Shown: piece by piece, positions 44,654 through 52,628 of the stretch
Numbering within the stretch: the stretch's first letter is position 1
Layout: each line of letters begins with the position of its first letter
From: JBGRQA01 sp041725895
Lineage (GTDB): Bacteria; Bacteroidota; Bacteroidia; Bacteroidales; Marinifilaceae
DNA length: 64,000 bases
Direction: 5' to 3'
Assembly (NCBI GenBank): GCA_041725895.1
Contig: JBGRQA010000003.1
Location: forward strand, 124,001-188,000
Notes under the pieces: generated by a model
The model's input: the letters and a program-made list of their open reading frames with translations, nothing else
Told to the model about the DNA's origin: nothing
Databases searched by the model: none
Position numbers and translations under genes: made by a program

Positions 44654-45853
44654 ATGGAGTCAAAAAAACCGAAAGGGATCATTGGCATTCTAACAGGAGG
44701 CGGAGACGTTCCCGGTCTTAATCCCGCCATACGGGCGGTCACCATTCGAGCCCTGCGCGAAAACTACCAGGTAATAGGAATTCGAAAAGGATGGCGGGGT
44801 CTGATTGACATCATCAGAGACAAAGAAGCAGATAACAGTGACAATTTCCAGCTTCTGACGGAAGAATTAGTAAACAGAACAGGAAGAACCGGAGGTACCT
44901 TTCTTCATACCTCTAGGGTAAATCCGTCCAGGGTCCCACCCGAAAGACTCCCTTCACATCTTAAAAATAAATACAAGAAGAAAGTAAACGACCTGACCGA
45001 AGAGGTTCTTGCCAATCTTAATTTTTTGAATATTGATTATTTGATTCCTATTGGAGGAGATGATACCCTAAGCTATGGGGTACGGCTCTACAAAGAAGGA
45101 GTTAAGGTAATTGCCATTCCCAAAACAATGGATAACGATGTACCTGGTACCGATTACTGTATTGGCTTTAGTACCTGCATCACCAGAACCATATCACTCA
45201 CTCACAGCTTACGTACCTCTGCAGGCTCCCACGAACGACTCTTGGTGCTGGAGGTGTTCGGTCGTTACGCAGGATTTACAGCCATTCTGCCCACCTTAGC
45301 AGGGGCTGCCAATCGTTGCGTTATTCCCGAATACCAATTTGACATCGAGCAGCTGACAGATCTATTGGTTCAGGATCGCTTTTCCAACCCCAGCAAGTAT
45401 TCCGTTGTACTAATATCCGAGGGAGCAAAATACAACGGACAGAATATGATCTTTCAGGATGAAGCAACCGACGATTACGGACACAAAAAATTGGGTGGAA
45501 TTGGCGATTTGGTCTCACAAAATCTCAAAATCCTTTCGCCCAAATTCAATCAGGGGAAACCCATCAATGTAATTAACCAAAAATTAGGCTATTTGGTCCG
45601 ATGTGGGGATCCGGATGCTATTGACTCCATTGTTCCAATGGCCTTTGGCAACCTGGCTCTGGATCTAATCATTAAAGGAATTCACGGTCGCCTGGTCAGT
45701 CTAAGAAATGGTAGATACGACAACGCCCCAATTGATATTGTTACCAGTACAAAAAAATTCGTAGACATCGAGCGGTACTACAACACCGAACGACTTAGAC
45801 CTAAATACAGGAGCTTTGAATTACAGCCAATGTTTCTAATGACGGGACACTAG
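44654..45853 (+). CDS. Phosphofructokinase with PPi-type signature residues
   Basis: Group A phosphofructokinase of 399 residues. The N-terminal nucleotide/PPi loop is GILTGGGDVPGLNPAIRA. Two determinants point to pyrophosphate rather than ATP as phosphoryl donor: GGDD (IPIGGDDTLSYG), where ATP enzymes have GGDG, and PKTMDND, where ATP enzymes have PGTIDND. Other conserved parts are GFSTCITRTI, VLEVFGRYAGFTA and ISEGAKY. If PPi-dependent it would be reversible and serve both glycolysis and gluconeogenesis (EC 2.7.1.90). This is inferred from known structure-function work on the family. The stop codon lies inside a perfect 8-bp hairpin (GACGGGAC / GTCCCGTC, 45841-45860) with no T-run. Confidence 0.92.
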   Translation: MESKKPKGIIGILTGGGDVPGLNPAIRAVTIRALRENYQVIGIRKGWRGLIDIIRDKEADNSDNFQLLTEELVNRTGRTGGTFLHTSRVNPSRVPPERLPSHLKNKYKKKVNDLTEEVLANLNFLNIDYLIPIGGDDTLSYGVRLYKEGVKVIAIPKTMDNDVPGTDYCIGFSTCITRTISLTHSLRTSAGSHERLLVLEVFGRYAGFTAILPTLAGAANRCVIPEYQFDIEQLTDLLVQDRFSNPSKYSVVLISEGAKYNGQNMIFQDEATDDYGHKKLGGIGDLVSQNLKILSPKFNQGKPINVINQKLGYLVRCGDPDAIDSIVPMAFGNLALDLIIKGIHGRLVSLRNGRYDNAPIDIVTSTKKFVDIERYYNTERLRPKYRSFELQPMFLMTGH

Positions 45854-46035
45854 TCCCGTCTACCCAAACTTTTGATTATCTTAATTTCAATTATTCGAAA
45901 AAAACATTTCAAATTCAGGGATTTTTTCTATTTTCGTGATTCCGGTTCAATAACCCGAACAAACAACCTCTGCCATAATTGGCTCTATACATCCTCTCTT
46001 GGTTGCAAACAATTAGCAACTTAAAAAAATAACCC

Positions 46036-46683
46036 ATGCTAGAAACTCAATTTTTAGGAATTCCCTTTCTGGAATGGATCGGCTATGCCGCTTCTGTACT
46101 GGTATTGCTATCACTCTCCATGTCTTCGATTATTAAATTGCGCTGGTTTAACCTGGCGGGCGCCATCCTTTTTTCAACCTATGGATTCTTAATTGGTTCA
46201 CTACCTGTTGGAATCATGAATTTCCTGATCGTATTGGCCAACATTTATAATTTGCGTAAAATGTATTACCAGAAGGAAGATTTCCATATTGTGAAACTCA
46301 ACGCGAAAGATCCCCTGCTGGAGCAATTTCTGAAACATTATCAGAAAGATATTCATAATTTCTACCCGGAATTCGTACAAATTCAGAATCCAGACATACT
46401 AAATTTTTTCGTTCTGAGAAACATGAGTGTAGCAGGAATATTTATCGCTGCCCCCAAAAACACTCAAGGAGTAAGTGTCGAATTGGATTATGCTTTACCT
46501 CAATACCGCGATTTTAAGGTAGGCTCCTTTCTATATAATGAATTGGATAAAATTTTGGCCGAAGCCGGCTTCGAGAAAATATACTGTGAACCGGAACGCA
46601 ACAAAGGCTATCTCAAACGAATGGGCTTTACCCCAGGTGAGATCGAAGGAAAAAAGGTATTGGAACGCAACATTTCAAAATAG
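46036..46683 (+). CDS. YgjV-like membrane protein with GNAT-like C-terminal domain
   Basis: A 215-residue inner-membrane protein. Three hydrophobic helices occupy residues about 12-85 (FLEWIGYAASVLVLLSLSM, LRWFNLAGAILFSTYGFLIG, PVGIMNFLIVLANIYNLRK), the pattern of YgjV family proteins. The remainder (90-215) resembles a GCN5-type acetyltransferase fold: IAAPKNTQGVSVELDYALPQYRDFKVGSFLYNEL and EKIYCEPERNKGYLKRMGF, though the acetyl-CoA P-loop (Q/R-x-x-G-x-G/A) is only partly present. Function is unknown. It is monocistronic and ends in a strong hairpin shared with the convergent RHH gene. Confidence 0.8.
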   Translation: MLETQFLGIPFLEWIGYAASVLVLLSLSMSSIIKLRWFNLAGAILFSTYGFLIGSLPVGIMNFLIVLANIYNLRKMYYQKEDFHIVKLNAKDPLLEQFLKHYQKDIHNFYPEFVQIQNPDILNFFVLRNMSVAGIFIAAPKNTQGVSVELDYALPQYRDFKVGSFLYNELDKILAEAGFEKIYCEPERNKGYLKRMGFTPGEIEGKKVLERNISK

Positions 46684-46684
46684 C

Positions 46685-46710
46685 GAAAGGCCTCTCTTGA
46701 GAGGCCTTTC
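46685..46710. terminator. Hairpin between convergent genes
   Basis: GAAAGGCCTCT / AGAGGCCTTTC perfect 11-bp stem, 4-nt loop, immediately after the YgjV-like stop and before the end of the convergent RHH gene. T-runs are weak on both sides, so it may act bidirectionally. Confidence 0.7.
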
Positions 46711-46738
46711 ACTTTCTAAAAATTCTTAACAAAATAAA

Positions 46739-46930
46739 CTATTCTTTCTCAAGTTTTTCTTCTTCACCTGCATCCCTTCTCTTTTTAAGTCGACCGGCTT
46801 CCTTCAAGGCACGGTGAAGAATCCATTCAACCTGACCGTTCACACTTCGAAACTCGTCATTTGCCCATTTCTCCAAAGATTTATACATCTCAGGATCCAA
46901 CCGAAGTACAAAAGATTTCTTTTTTGTCAT
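46739..46930 (-). CDS. Arc-type ribbon-helix-helix protein
   Basis: A 63-residue predicted DNA-binding protein. SFVLRLDPEMYKSLEKWANDEFRSVNGQVEWILHRALKEAGR reproduces the Arc/MetJ fold: a beta strand with alternating contact residues, helix A, the RS-x-N turn and helix B. The C-terminus is a charged KKRRD...EEEKLEKE tail. It sits 9 bp downstream of the SPFH gene and is surely co-transcribed; SPFH plus a small RHH protein is a recurring Bacteroidota pair. It may autoregulate the operon through the tandem palindromes at 47812-47832, because RHH dimers commonly bind adjacent 8-bp half-sites one turn apart (inference). Confidence 0.88.
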   Translation of the reverse strand: MTKKKSFVLRLDPEMYKSLEKWANDEFRSVNGQVEWILHRALKEAGRLKKRRDAGEEEKLEKE

Positions 46931-46939
46931 AATTCTCCC

Positions 46940-47794
46940 CTACTGATACAGACTACCAGTATTCAATACAGGTGTGGCATCCTTATCGGAACACAAAACC
47001 ACCATTAAATTGCTTACCATTGTAGCCTTTTTATCCTCATCCAATTCAACAACCTCTTTCTCTTTCAACTCATCAAGAGCCATCTCCACCATGCTTACGG
47101 CACCCTCAACAATCTTATACCTTGCAGCTACCACTGCTGTTGCTTGCTGACGACGCAACATCGCACCGGCTATTTCAGAAGCGTAAGCAAGGTAGTTGAT
47201 ACGCGCTTCAATAATTTCAATTCCTGCAATTTCAAGACGCTTAGTCAACTCTTTCTCCAATAATTGACTCACATTGGCACCTCCTGATCGCAAGGTAATA
47301 TCAGCCTCCTCATCTTCCAAGTTATCGTAAGGATAGGATCCTGCCATTTTACGAATGGCTGCTTCCGATTGAATATCTACAAAATGAACGTATTCATCCA
47401 CTTCAAATGCTGCTTTATATGTGTTTTTCACACGCCAAACCAATACTACTCCAATCATAATCGGATTCCCGATCTTATCATTCACTTTTATTGGATCACT
47501 ATCCAAGTTTCGAGCTCGTAAAGAGATCTTCTTCTTGGAATAGAAAGGATTTACCCAGAAAAACCCATTCTCCTTAATGGTTCCCTTATAAGCTCCAAAC
47601 AAAACGAGCACCGAAGATTCATTCGGATTAACTACAGTAAAGCCAATAGCCAAAAATACGATAGGCAAAACCAGGAGGGTAAATAAGGGATACCGTATAC
47701 CAAACAGCCCAAACAAGGTTACAACAACCAGAAGCAGCTCTATAAAAAGCATACTGTATCCGGAAAACGCGGAATAAGATTTTTCTTCTTTCAT
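46940..47794 (-). CDS. SPFH/band 7 domain membrane protein
   Basis: A 284-residue protein with two N-terminal hydrophobic helices (about 12-33 and 35-53), followed by an SPFH domain: VVNPNESSVLVLFGAYKGTIKENGFFWVNPF, then VNDKIGNPIMIGVVLVWRV and SEAAIRKMAGSYPYDN, and the end GIEIIEARINYLAYASEIAGAMLRRQQA, characteristic of the SPFH/stomatin-like family. It ends with a helical region. SPFH proteins form oligomeric membrane microdomain scaffolds; the partner here is unknown. The RHH gene follows 9 bp later. The leader contains two tandem 8-bp palindromes. Confidence 0.9.
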   Translation of the reverse strand: MKEEKSYSAFSGYSMLFIELLLVVVTLFGLFGIRYPLFTLLVLPIVFLAIGFTVVNPNESSVLVLFGAYKGTIKENGFFWVNPFYSKKKISLRARNLDSDPIKVNDKIGNPIMIGVVLVWRVKNTYKAAFEVDEYVHFVDIQSEAAIRKMAGSYPYDNLEDEEADITLRSGGANVSQLLEKELTKRLEIAGIEIIEARINYLAYASEIAGAMLRRQQATAVVAARYKIVEGAVSMVEMALDELKEKEVVELDEDKKATMVSNLMVVLCSDKDATPVLNTGSLYQ

Positions 47795-47811
47795 AGGGGT
47801 AAATTTATTTG

Positions 47812-47832
47812 TGATATCATTTTGATATCAAA
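47812..47832. promoter_or_regulatory. Tandem palindrome operator candidate
   Basis: TGATATCA occurs at 47812-47819 and 47823-47830, centres 11 bp apart; the second is embedded in the 12-bp perfect palindrome TTTGATATCAAA (47821-47832). It lies 18-38 bp upstream of the SPFH start, a position suited to repression. An RHH protein is encoded in the same operon. Confidence 0.55.
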
Positions 47833-47911
47833 TTAAAATAAATCTATTTAAAATTCAAAATATCTTACCCCTATTATTTTAGAAATCAAATCCCAACCAA
47901 CGAGACGAAAC

Positions 47912-47943
47912 AAAAAAAAATCACACCCTTAAAAGAGTGTGAT
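47912..47943 (-). terminator. Intrinsic terminator for the 79-residue gene / sigma factor
   Basis: ATCACACTC / GGGTGTGAT stem followed on the minus strand by a run of about nine T. Confidence 0.85.
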
Positions 47944-47980
47944 ACTAAAAAAATAATTACCTAAATTAGGAAGTTAGAGG

Positions 47981-48220
47981 CTAATTCAATTTAAATTCAT
48001 CCAATTCCCTAACAGTGAGAGGTAAAACCTGATGACTTTGCACAAATCCCATCACCGACTTAATCAGATGGGGTGGTGCCTGTACCTGACATCGATCCAA
48101 AAAGGACAAAAAAGCTTCCGATTCAAACAGGTCCTCCAAAGAAAAGCTTTCAAACATCGTAATAATTTTTGAAGTCGAAACAGCTGATTTCGAATTTAGC
48201 AGAGTAAAAATTTCATTCAT
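47981..48220 (-). CDS. Small hypothetical protein downstream of the ECF sigma factor
   Basis: A 79-residue, probably cytoplasmic helical protein I do not recognise. It has a Ser-rich opening (MNEIFTLLNSKSAVSTSK), an acidic amphipathic segment (FESFSLEDLFESEAFLSFLDRC) and a C-terminal LPLTVRELDEFKLN. It has no membrane segment, so it is not a classical anti-sigma factor. It starts 114 bp after the sigma-factor stop and is followed by a strong terminator, which supports it being a real expressed gene in that transcript. The ATG at 48220 is preferred to an in-frame TTG two codons upstream. Confidence 0.6.
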   Translation of the reverse strand: MNEIFTLLNSKSAVSTSKIITMFESFSLEDLFESEAFLSFLDRCQVQAPPHLIKSVMGFVQSHQVLPLTVRELDEFKLN

Positions 48221-48334
48221 AGGCAAAATTTAAATTTATTTTACTCTTACAACGAAATGAAACCAGTTTTATTATAAAAAGGGCCGATTCTCCCCGAAAA
48301 GAAAACCAGCCCAACTAACTGAGACGTTATAATT

Positions 48335-48925
48335 TTAAACAACTGTAAGATTTAAATTCCTCTCCTCTATCATTTTCCGCATATTGATCAAAGCATAGCG
48401 CATCCTTCCCAATGCCGTATTAATACTCACATCGGTCTGGTCGGCAATTTCCTTAAAACTCAAGCCCAAATAGTGACGCAATATCACTACTTCCTTCTGA
48501 TCCTGGGGCAATTCATCCAACAATTGCCGAACATCCTTGTGGATTTGATTTTTGATCAGTTGCTCTTCAATATTCACATCAGAGAATTTAGGAGAATTGA
48601 ACACATCAAGTTCGTAATCGTCTTTGGAAAAAGTATTAAGAAGCTTTTCTCTCCTGAAATAATCTATGATCAAATTATGGGCAATACGTAACACCCACGA
48701 TAGAAATTTACCGTTATCACGGTATTTTCCACGACGTAACGAACGGATTACCTTAATAAAGGTATCCTGAAAAATATCTTCGGCAAGCTGGTGATTTTTT
48801 ACGATCAGGTAGATGTAAGTATACACCCGATCCTTATGGCGGTTGATAAGGGTTTCAATCCCTCTTTGTTCCCCACTAACAAACAGCTTAACGAGATCAT
48901 AATCGGTTGGATTATGCGCTATCAA
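48335..48925 (-). CDS. ECF-type RNA polymerase sigma factor
   Basis: A 196-residue sigma-70 family protein of the extracytoplasmic-function class. Region 2 (about 20-90) contains HKDRVYTYIYLIVKNHQLAEDIFQDTFIKV and KFLSWVLRIAHNLIIDYFRRE. Region 4 (about 130-185) contains LPQDQKEVVILRHYLGLSFKEIADQTDVSINTALGRM, the promoter -35 recognition HTH. Region 1.1 and region 3 are absent. No anti-sigma factor with a membrane segment lies next to it; the following small gene has no such feature. Its regulon cannot be deduced here. It is divergent from uvrA. Confidence 0.95.
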   Translation of the reverse strand: MIAHNPTDYDLVKLFVSGEQRGIETLINRHKDRVYTYIYLIVKNHQLAEDIFQDTFIKVIRSLRRGKYRDNGKFLSWVLRIAHNLIIDYFRREKLLNTFSKDDYELDVFNSPKFSDVNIEEQLIKNQIHKDVRQLLDELPQDQKEVVILRHYLGLSFKEIADQTDVSINTALGRMRYALINMRKMIEERNLNLTVV

Positions 48926-49036
48926 TTTTACCTCCTCTTTAAAATAATAGGTGTAAAGATTTCCCGATAAGCAGTTCTTTATTTAGATGGTTATACAATT
49001 CTCTTCTATTTTGCAATAAAGTAATTTTTTATGAGA

Positions 49037-49067
49037 TTTGAAAATCCTGTGAAGTTAAATACCTTTG
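49037..49067 (+). promoter_or_regulatory. Bacteroidota-type promoter of uvrA
   Basis: TTTG (49037-49040), 19-bp spacer, TACCTTTG (49060-49067): a full match to the Bacteroidota primary-sigma promoter TTTG-N19-TAnnTTTG, about 40 bp upstream of the uvrA start. Confidence 0.7.
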
Positions 49068-49106
49068 TATGTTCCAAATTTCTATTGGAAAACCTTAGGT
49101 TTCTAA

Positions 49107-51920
49107 ATGATAAAAAAATTTCAGATGAGCCAAAAAAGTTCAGAGAACCATATATACATTAAAGGTGCAAGAGTCCATAACCTAAAAAATATAGACCTGG
49201 CCATTCCTCGTAACAAATTTGTTGTGATCACAGGACTATCCGGTTCGGGAAAATCCTCCCTTGCTTTCGACACCCTATATGCCGAAGGCCAGCGAAGGTA
49301 TGTGGAAAGTCTTTCGGCCTATGCCCGACAATTCCTGGGCAGAATTAACAAACCTGAAGTAGATTTCATCAAGGGAATCCCTCCGGCCATAGCCATCGAA
49401 CAGAAGGTAAACACCCGGAATCCGCGTTCTACAGTAGGAACTTCAACAGAAATATACGATTACCTGAAATTACTTTTTGCGAGAATCGGAAAAACCTACT
49501 CTCCTATTTCCAACCAGGTCGTGAAGCGACATACGGTAACAGATGTTGTCAACTACATTTTGAACCAAAAGAAAGGCATCCCTGCCGTTGTGATGGCAAA
49601 ACTGGATCCAAGTACGGAACGAACCCGCCAGGAGCAATTGGAAATTCTATCCCAACAAGGATTCTCGCGAGTTGAAATGGAGGGAGAATTTCACAGAATT
49701 CATGACTTGATAGAGAAGGGAGTGGAAATTCCAAGGGATACGACACTTCACATTGTTATCGATCGGGTTAAGGTATCTGAGGATACAGACACCCAAAACC
49801 GGTTGGCTGATTCCATTCAAACGGCTTTCTACGAAGGGAAAGGAGCCTGCTGCATTACCCTCATATTTCCGGATGGAAGTACAACCAGTGAATTCTCCAA
49901 TCTATTCGAAGCAGATGGAATAAAATTCGAGGAACCTAACACACATACTTTCAGCTTCAATAATCCCGTAGGCGCATGCCCCACATGTGAAGGTTTCGGA
50001 AAAGTGATCGGAATTGACGAAGACCTCGTAATCCCCAACAAAACCCGTAGTATCTACGAAGATGCAATAGTATGCTGGAAAGGAGAGAAAATGCAGGAAT
50101 GGAAAAATGAGCTTATCTATTCTGCCGACAAATTTGATTTCCCTATACACAAACCTTACTTTGAACTAACTGATGAGCAAAAACACCTACTTTGGGTTGG
50201 AAACAGATACTTCAAAGGATTGAATACTTTCTTCGAATACCTGGAGGCCAAGCAATACAAAATCCAATACAGGGTAATGCTTTCGAGGTACCGAGGAAAA
50301 ACCACCTGCCCGGATTGCCGGGGAACACGACTGAAAAAAGAAGCCTCCTACGTAAAAATAAACGACAGGAACATTCAGGACCTGGTATTAATGCCAATAT
50401 CGGAGCTTCATAAATTCTTTGAGGAGCTTGAACTAAAAGAATACGAGGAAAAAGTTGCCAGCCGCTTGCTCATTGACATCCGAAACCGCTTACGTTTTCT
50501 TTCGGATGTGGGACTGGGGTACCTCACACTGAACCGACTTTCTTCCAGTCTATCCGGTGGAGAATCTCAGCGTATCAACCTGGCAACCTCGCTGGGAAGT
50601 AGTCTTGTAGGATCCCTGTACATCCTTGATGAACCAAGTATCGGCTTACACTCAAGAGATACCGAACTACTTATCAAAGTATTAAAAGAACTCCGGGATC
50701 TTGGCAATACGGTAATTGTAGTGGAGCACGACGAAGACATCATCAAAGCTGCAGATGAAATTATTGACATCGGCCCCCTGGCAGGTCGTCTGGGAGGAGA
50801 AGTAGTATTCCAGGGCGATCATACAGCATTGAAAACTTCAGAGGCACTTACGGGACAATACATGACCGGTCAATTGAGCATTCCTGTTCCCAAGATAAGA
50901 AGGAAATGGAACAATTACATCGAAGTAATTGGAGCCAGAGAAAACAACCTAAAAGGCTTAAACGTTCGGTTCCCCCTGAACGTAATGACAGTAATCACTG
51001 GTGTCAGTGGCTCGGGAAAATCCTCTCTGATCAAAAGTATCTTCTACCCCGCTTTGAAAAAACATTACGGTGGATATTCAGACAAGAGTGGGCATTTCGA
51101 TGCCCTACAGGGTGATTTCCATCTTCTAAGCAATGTAGAATATGTAGACCAGAACCCCATTGGGAAATCATCCCGATCCAATCCGGTTACCTATTTAAAG
51201 GCTTACGACGAAATCCGTAAACTCTATGCAGAGCAGCCGGCTTCGAAATACAATGGATACAAATCGTCTCACTTCTCTTTCAATATCGATGGAGGGCGCT
51301 GTGACGAATGCCAGGGTGAAGGAATTATCAAGGTTGAAATGCAATTTATGGCAGATATTCATCTTCAATGCGATAGTTGTAAAGGGAAACGCTTCAAGGA
51401 CGAGATTCTTGAAGTGAGATACAAAGAAAAAAACATCCACGATGTTTTAGAAATGACTGTAAACGAAGCCATCGAATTTTTTGCCCAAGGAAAAGGAACC
51501 ACCGAAAAGAAAATTGTGCAGAGATTAACCCCTCTGGCCAATGTCGGCCTAGGCTATGTAAAACTTGGACAATCCTCGAGTACCTTAAGTGGTGGGGAAA
51601 GCCAACGGGTAAAGCTGGCTTCCTTCTTGAGTAAAGAAAAAGCAGAACCATGCATGTTTATATTTGATGAACCGACTACCGGTCTCCATTTTCACGACAT
51701 CAATAAACTAATGGATGCTTTTAATGCTCTCATCGAAAGAGGACATACTCTCGTTGTAATTGAGCACAACCTTGAAGTAATAAAGTCAGGAGACTGGATC
51801 ATTGACCTGGGACCGGAAGGCGGAAACCAGGGGGGACAAATTGTAGCATTGGGAACCCCTGAAGAGGTTGTTAAATGCAAAGAATCATATACTGGACATT
51901 ACCTCAAAGAGAAGATTTAA
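49107..51920 (+). CDS. uvrA: UvrABC excinuclease subunit A
   Basis: DNA damage recognition ATPase of nucleotide excision repair. The 937-residue protein contains two ABC modules. The first has Walker A GLSGSGKSSLAFDTLYAEGQ, zinc-module cysteines CPTC and CPDC, and the LSGGESQRI signature with LDEPSIGLH. The second has Walker A GVSGSGKSSLI, the second zinc finger CDEC/CDSC, LSGGESQRV and FDEPTTGLH. Length matches UvrA (about 940). Translation may start at 49107 or at the next ATG, 49125, where similarity to UvrA begins. It is divergent from the ECF sigma factor and preceded by a consensus promoter. Confidence 0.97.
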   Translation: MIKKFQMSQKSSENHIYIKGARVHNLKNIDLAIPRNKFVVITGLSGSGKSSLAFDTLYAEGQRRYVESLSAYARQFLGRINKPEVDFIKGIPPAIAIEQKVNTRNPRSTVGTSTEIYDYLKLLFARIGKTYSPISNQVVKRHTVTDVVNYILNQKKGIPAVVMAKLDPSTERTRQEQLEILSQQGFSRVEMEGEFHRIHDLIEKGVEIPRDTTLHIVIDRVKVSEDTDTQNRLADSIQTAFYEGKGACCITLIFPDGSTTSEFSNLFEADGIKFEEPNTHTFSFNNPVGACPTCEGFGKVIGIDEDLVIPNKTRSIYEDAIVCWKGEKMQEWKNELIYSADKFDFPIHKPYFELTDEQKHLLWVGNRYFKGLNTFFEYLEAKQYKIQYRVMLSRYRGKTTCPDCRGTRLKKEASYVKINDRNIQDLVLMPISELHKFFEELELKEYEEKVASRLLIDIRNRLRFLSDVGLGYLTLNRLSSSLSGGESQRINLATSLGSSLVGSLYILDEPSIGLHSRDTELLIKVLKELRDLGNTVIVVEHDEDIIKAADEIIDIGPLAGRLGGEVVFQGDHTALKTSEALTGQYMTGQLSIPVPKIRRKWNNYIEVIGARENNLKGLNVRFPLNVMTVITGVSGSGKSSLIKSIFYPALKKHYGGYSDKSGHFDALQGDFHLLSNVEYVDQNPIGKSSRSNPVTYLKAYDEIRKLYAEQPASKYNGYKSSHFSFNIDGGRCDECQGEGIIKVEMQFMADIHLQCDSCKGKRFKDEILEVRYKEKNIHDVLEMTVNEAIEFFAQGKGTTEKKIVQRLTPLANVGLGYVKLGQSSSTLSGGESQRVKLASFLSKEKAEPCMFIFDEPTTGLHFHDINKLMDAFNALIERGHTLVVIEHNLEVIKSGDWIIDLGPEGGNQGGQIVALGTPEEVVKCKESYTGHYLKEKI

Positions 51921-52053
51921 AGAACAAGGGAAACATGACTTTTATCCTGTTATAGAACAAACGAAAAAATCTGAACCCGCTATTGTTGCCTTTGATCAAA
52001 GGGGGAATTCACCAAAAAATTATAATTTTGTTGGATAATAAATATGCAAAGCA

Positions 52054-52593
52054 ATGAGTGAACTAAATAAAAAGGAACTTCACAAAAAAATTCTAAACGA
52101 ACTGTCGAGTTCCGATTCTAAAACAATTTTGAAATCCATTCAATCCCTTCGTGAAGAAGGAATTGCTTCAGATATTCCCATTCTTTTGGATGTGGTAATT
52201 GAAAAAAAAGATCCAAGTATCTCAAAAGCAGTCTGGAATCTTTTAATCGATGTAAAAGAAGAGAAGGCAGGTGAAATTATTATAGAAGCCATCGAAAATG
52301 AACGTTACGCTTCGCTACGAAAAGAGTTGGTTGCTGTTTGCTGGGAGTCAAGGTTGAATTTTAGCCAACATCTGGACGTTTTTGTAGAAATTTTAATTCA
52401 GGAGAATTTTGAAACTGCTTTCGAGGCATTTACCGTTATCGAAAACATGACAGGAATCATTTCGGACGAAAAGAAGGAAGAAATAGCTAAAAAGCTTAAG
52501 GAGGCTATTGCCAATGCCTCTCAAGAACGAAAGGGATTTCTTCATGAAGCAATTCATCTGGTGAATGCTATAACCGATGAAGAAAAATACTAA
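52054..52593 (+). CDS. HEAT-like helical repeat protein
   Basis: A 179-residue cytoplasmic acidic protein composed of paired helices with HEAT-repeat spacing: KTILKSIQSLREEGIASDIPILLDVVIEKK, PSISKAVWNLLIDVKEEKAGEIIIEAI, YASLRKELVAVCWESRLNF and so on, about four to five repeats. No enzymatic motif is visible; such proteins usually act as protein-binding scaffolds. It is 134 bp downstream of uvrA on the same strand and has a bidirectional terminator. Bacteroidota often carry a similar gene near DNA repair genes, but I cannot confirm a functional link. Confidence 0.75.
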   Translation: MSELNKKELHKKILNELSSSDSKTILKSIQSLREEGIASDIPILLDVVIEKKDPSISKAVWNLLIDVKEEKAGEIIIEAIENERYASLRKELVAVCWESRLNFSQHLDVFVEILIQENFETAFEAFTVIENMTGIISDEKKEEIAKKLKEAIANASQERKGFLHEAIHLVNAITDEEKY

Positions 52594-52596
52594 AGA

Positions 52597-52624
52597 AAAA
52601 GCCGCTTTGAAAGCGGCTTTTTAT
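52597..52624. terminator. Bidirectional terminator
   Basis: AAAAGCCGCTT / AAGCGGCTTTT stem with 3-nt loop, with A-tract before and T-tract after, between convergent genes. Confidence 0.9.
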
Positions 52625-52628
52625 ATAT

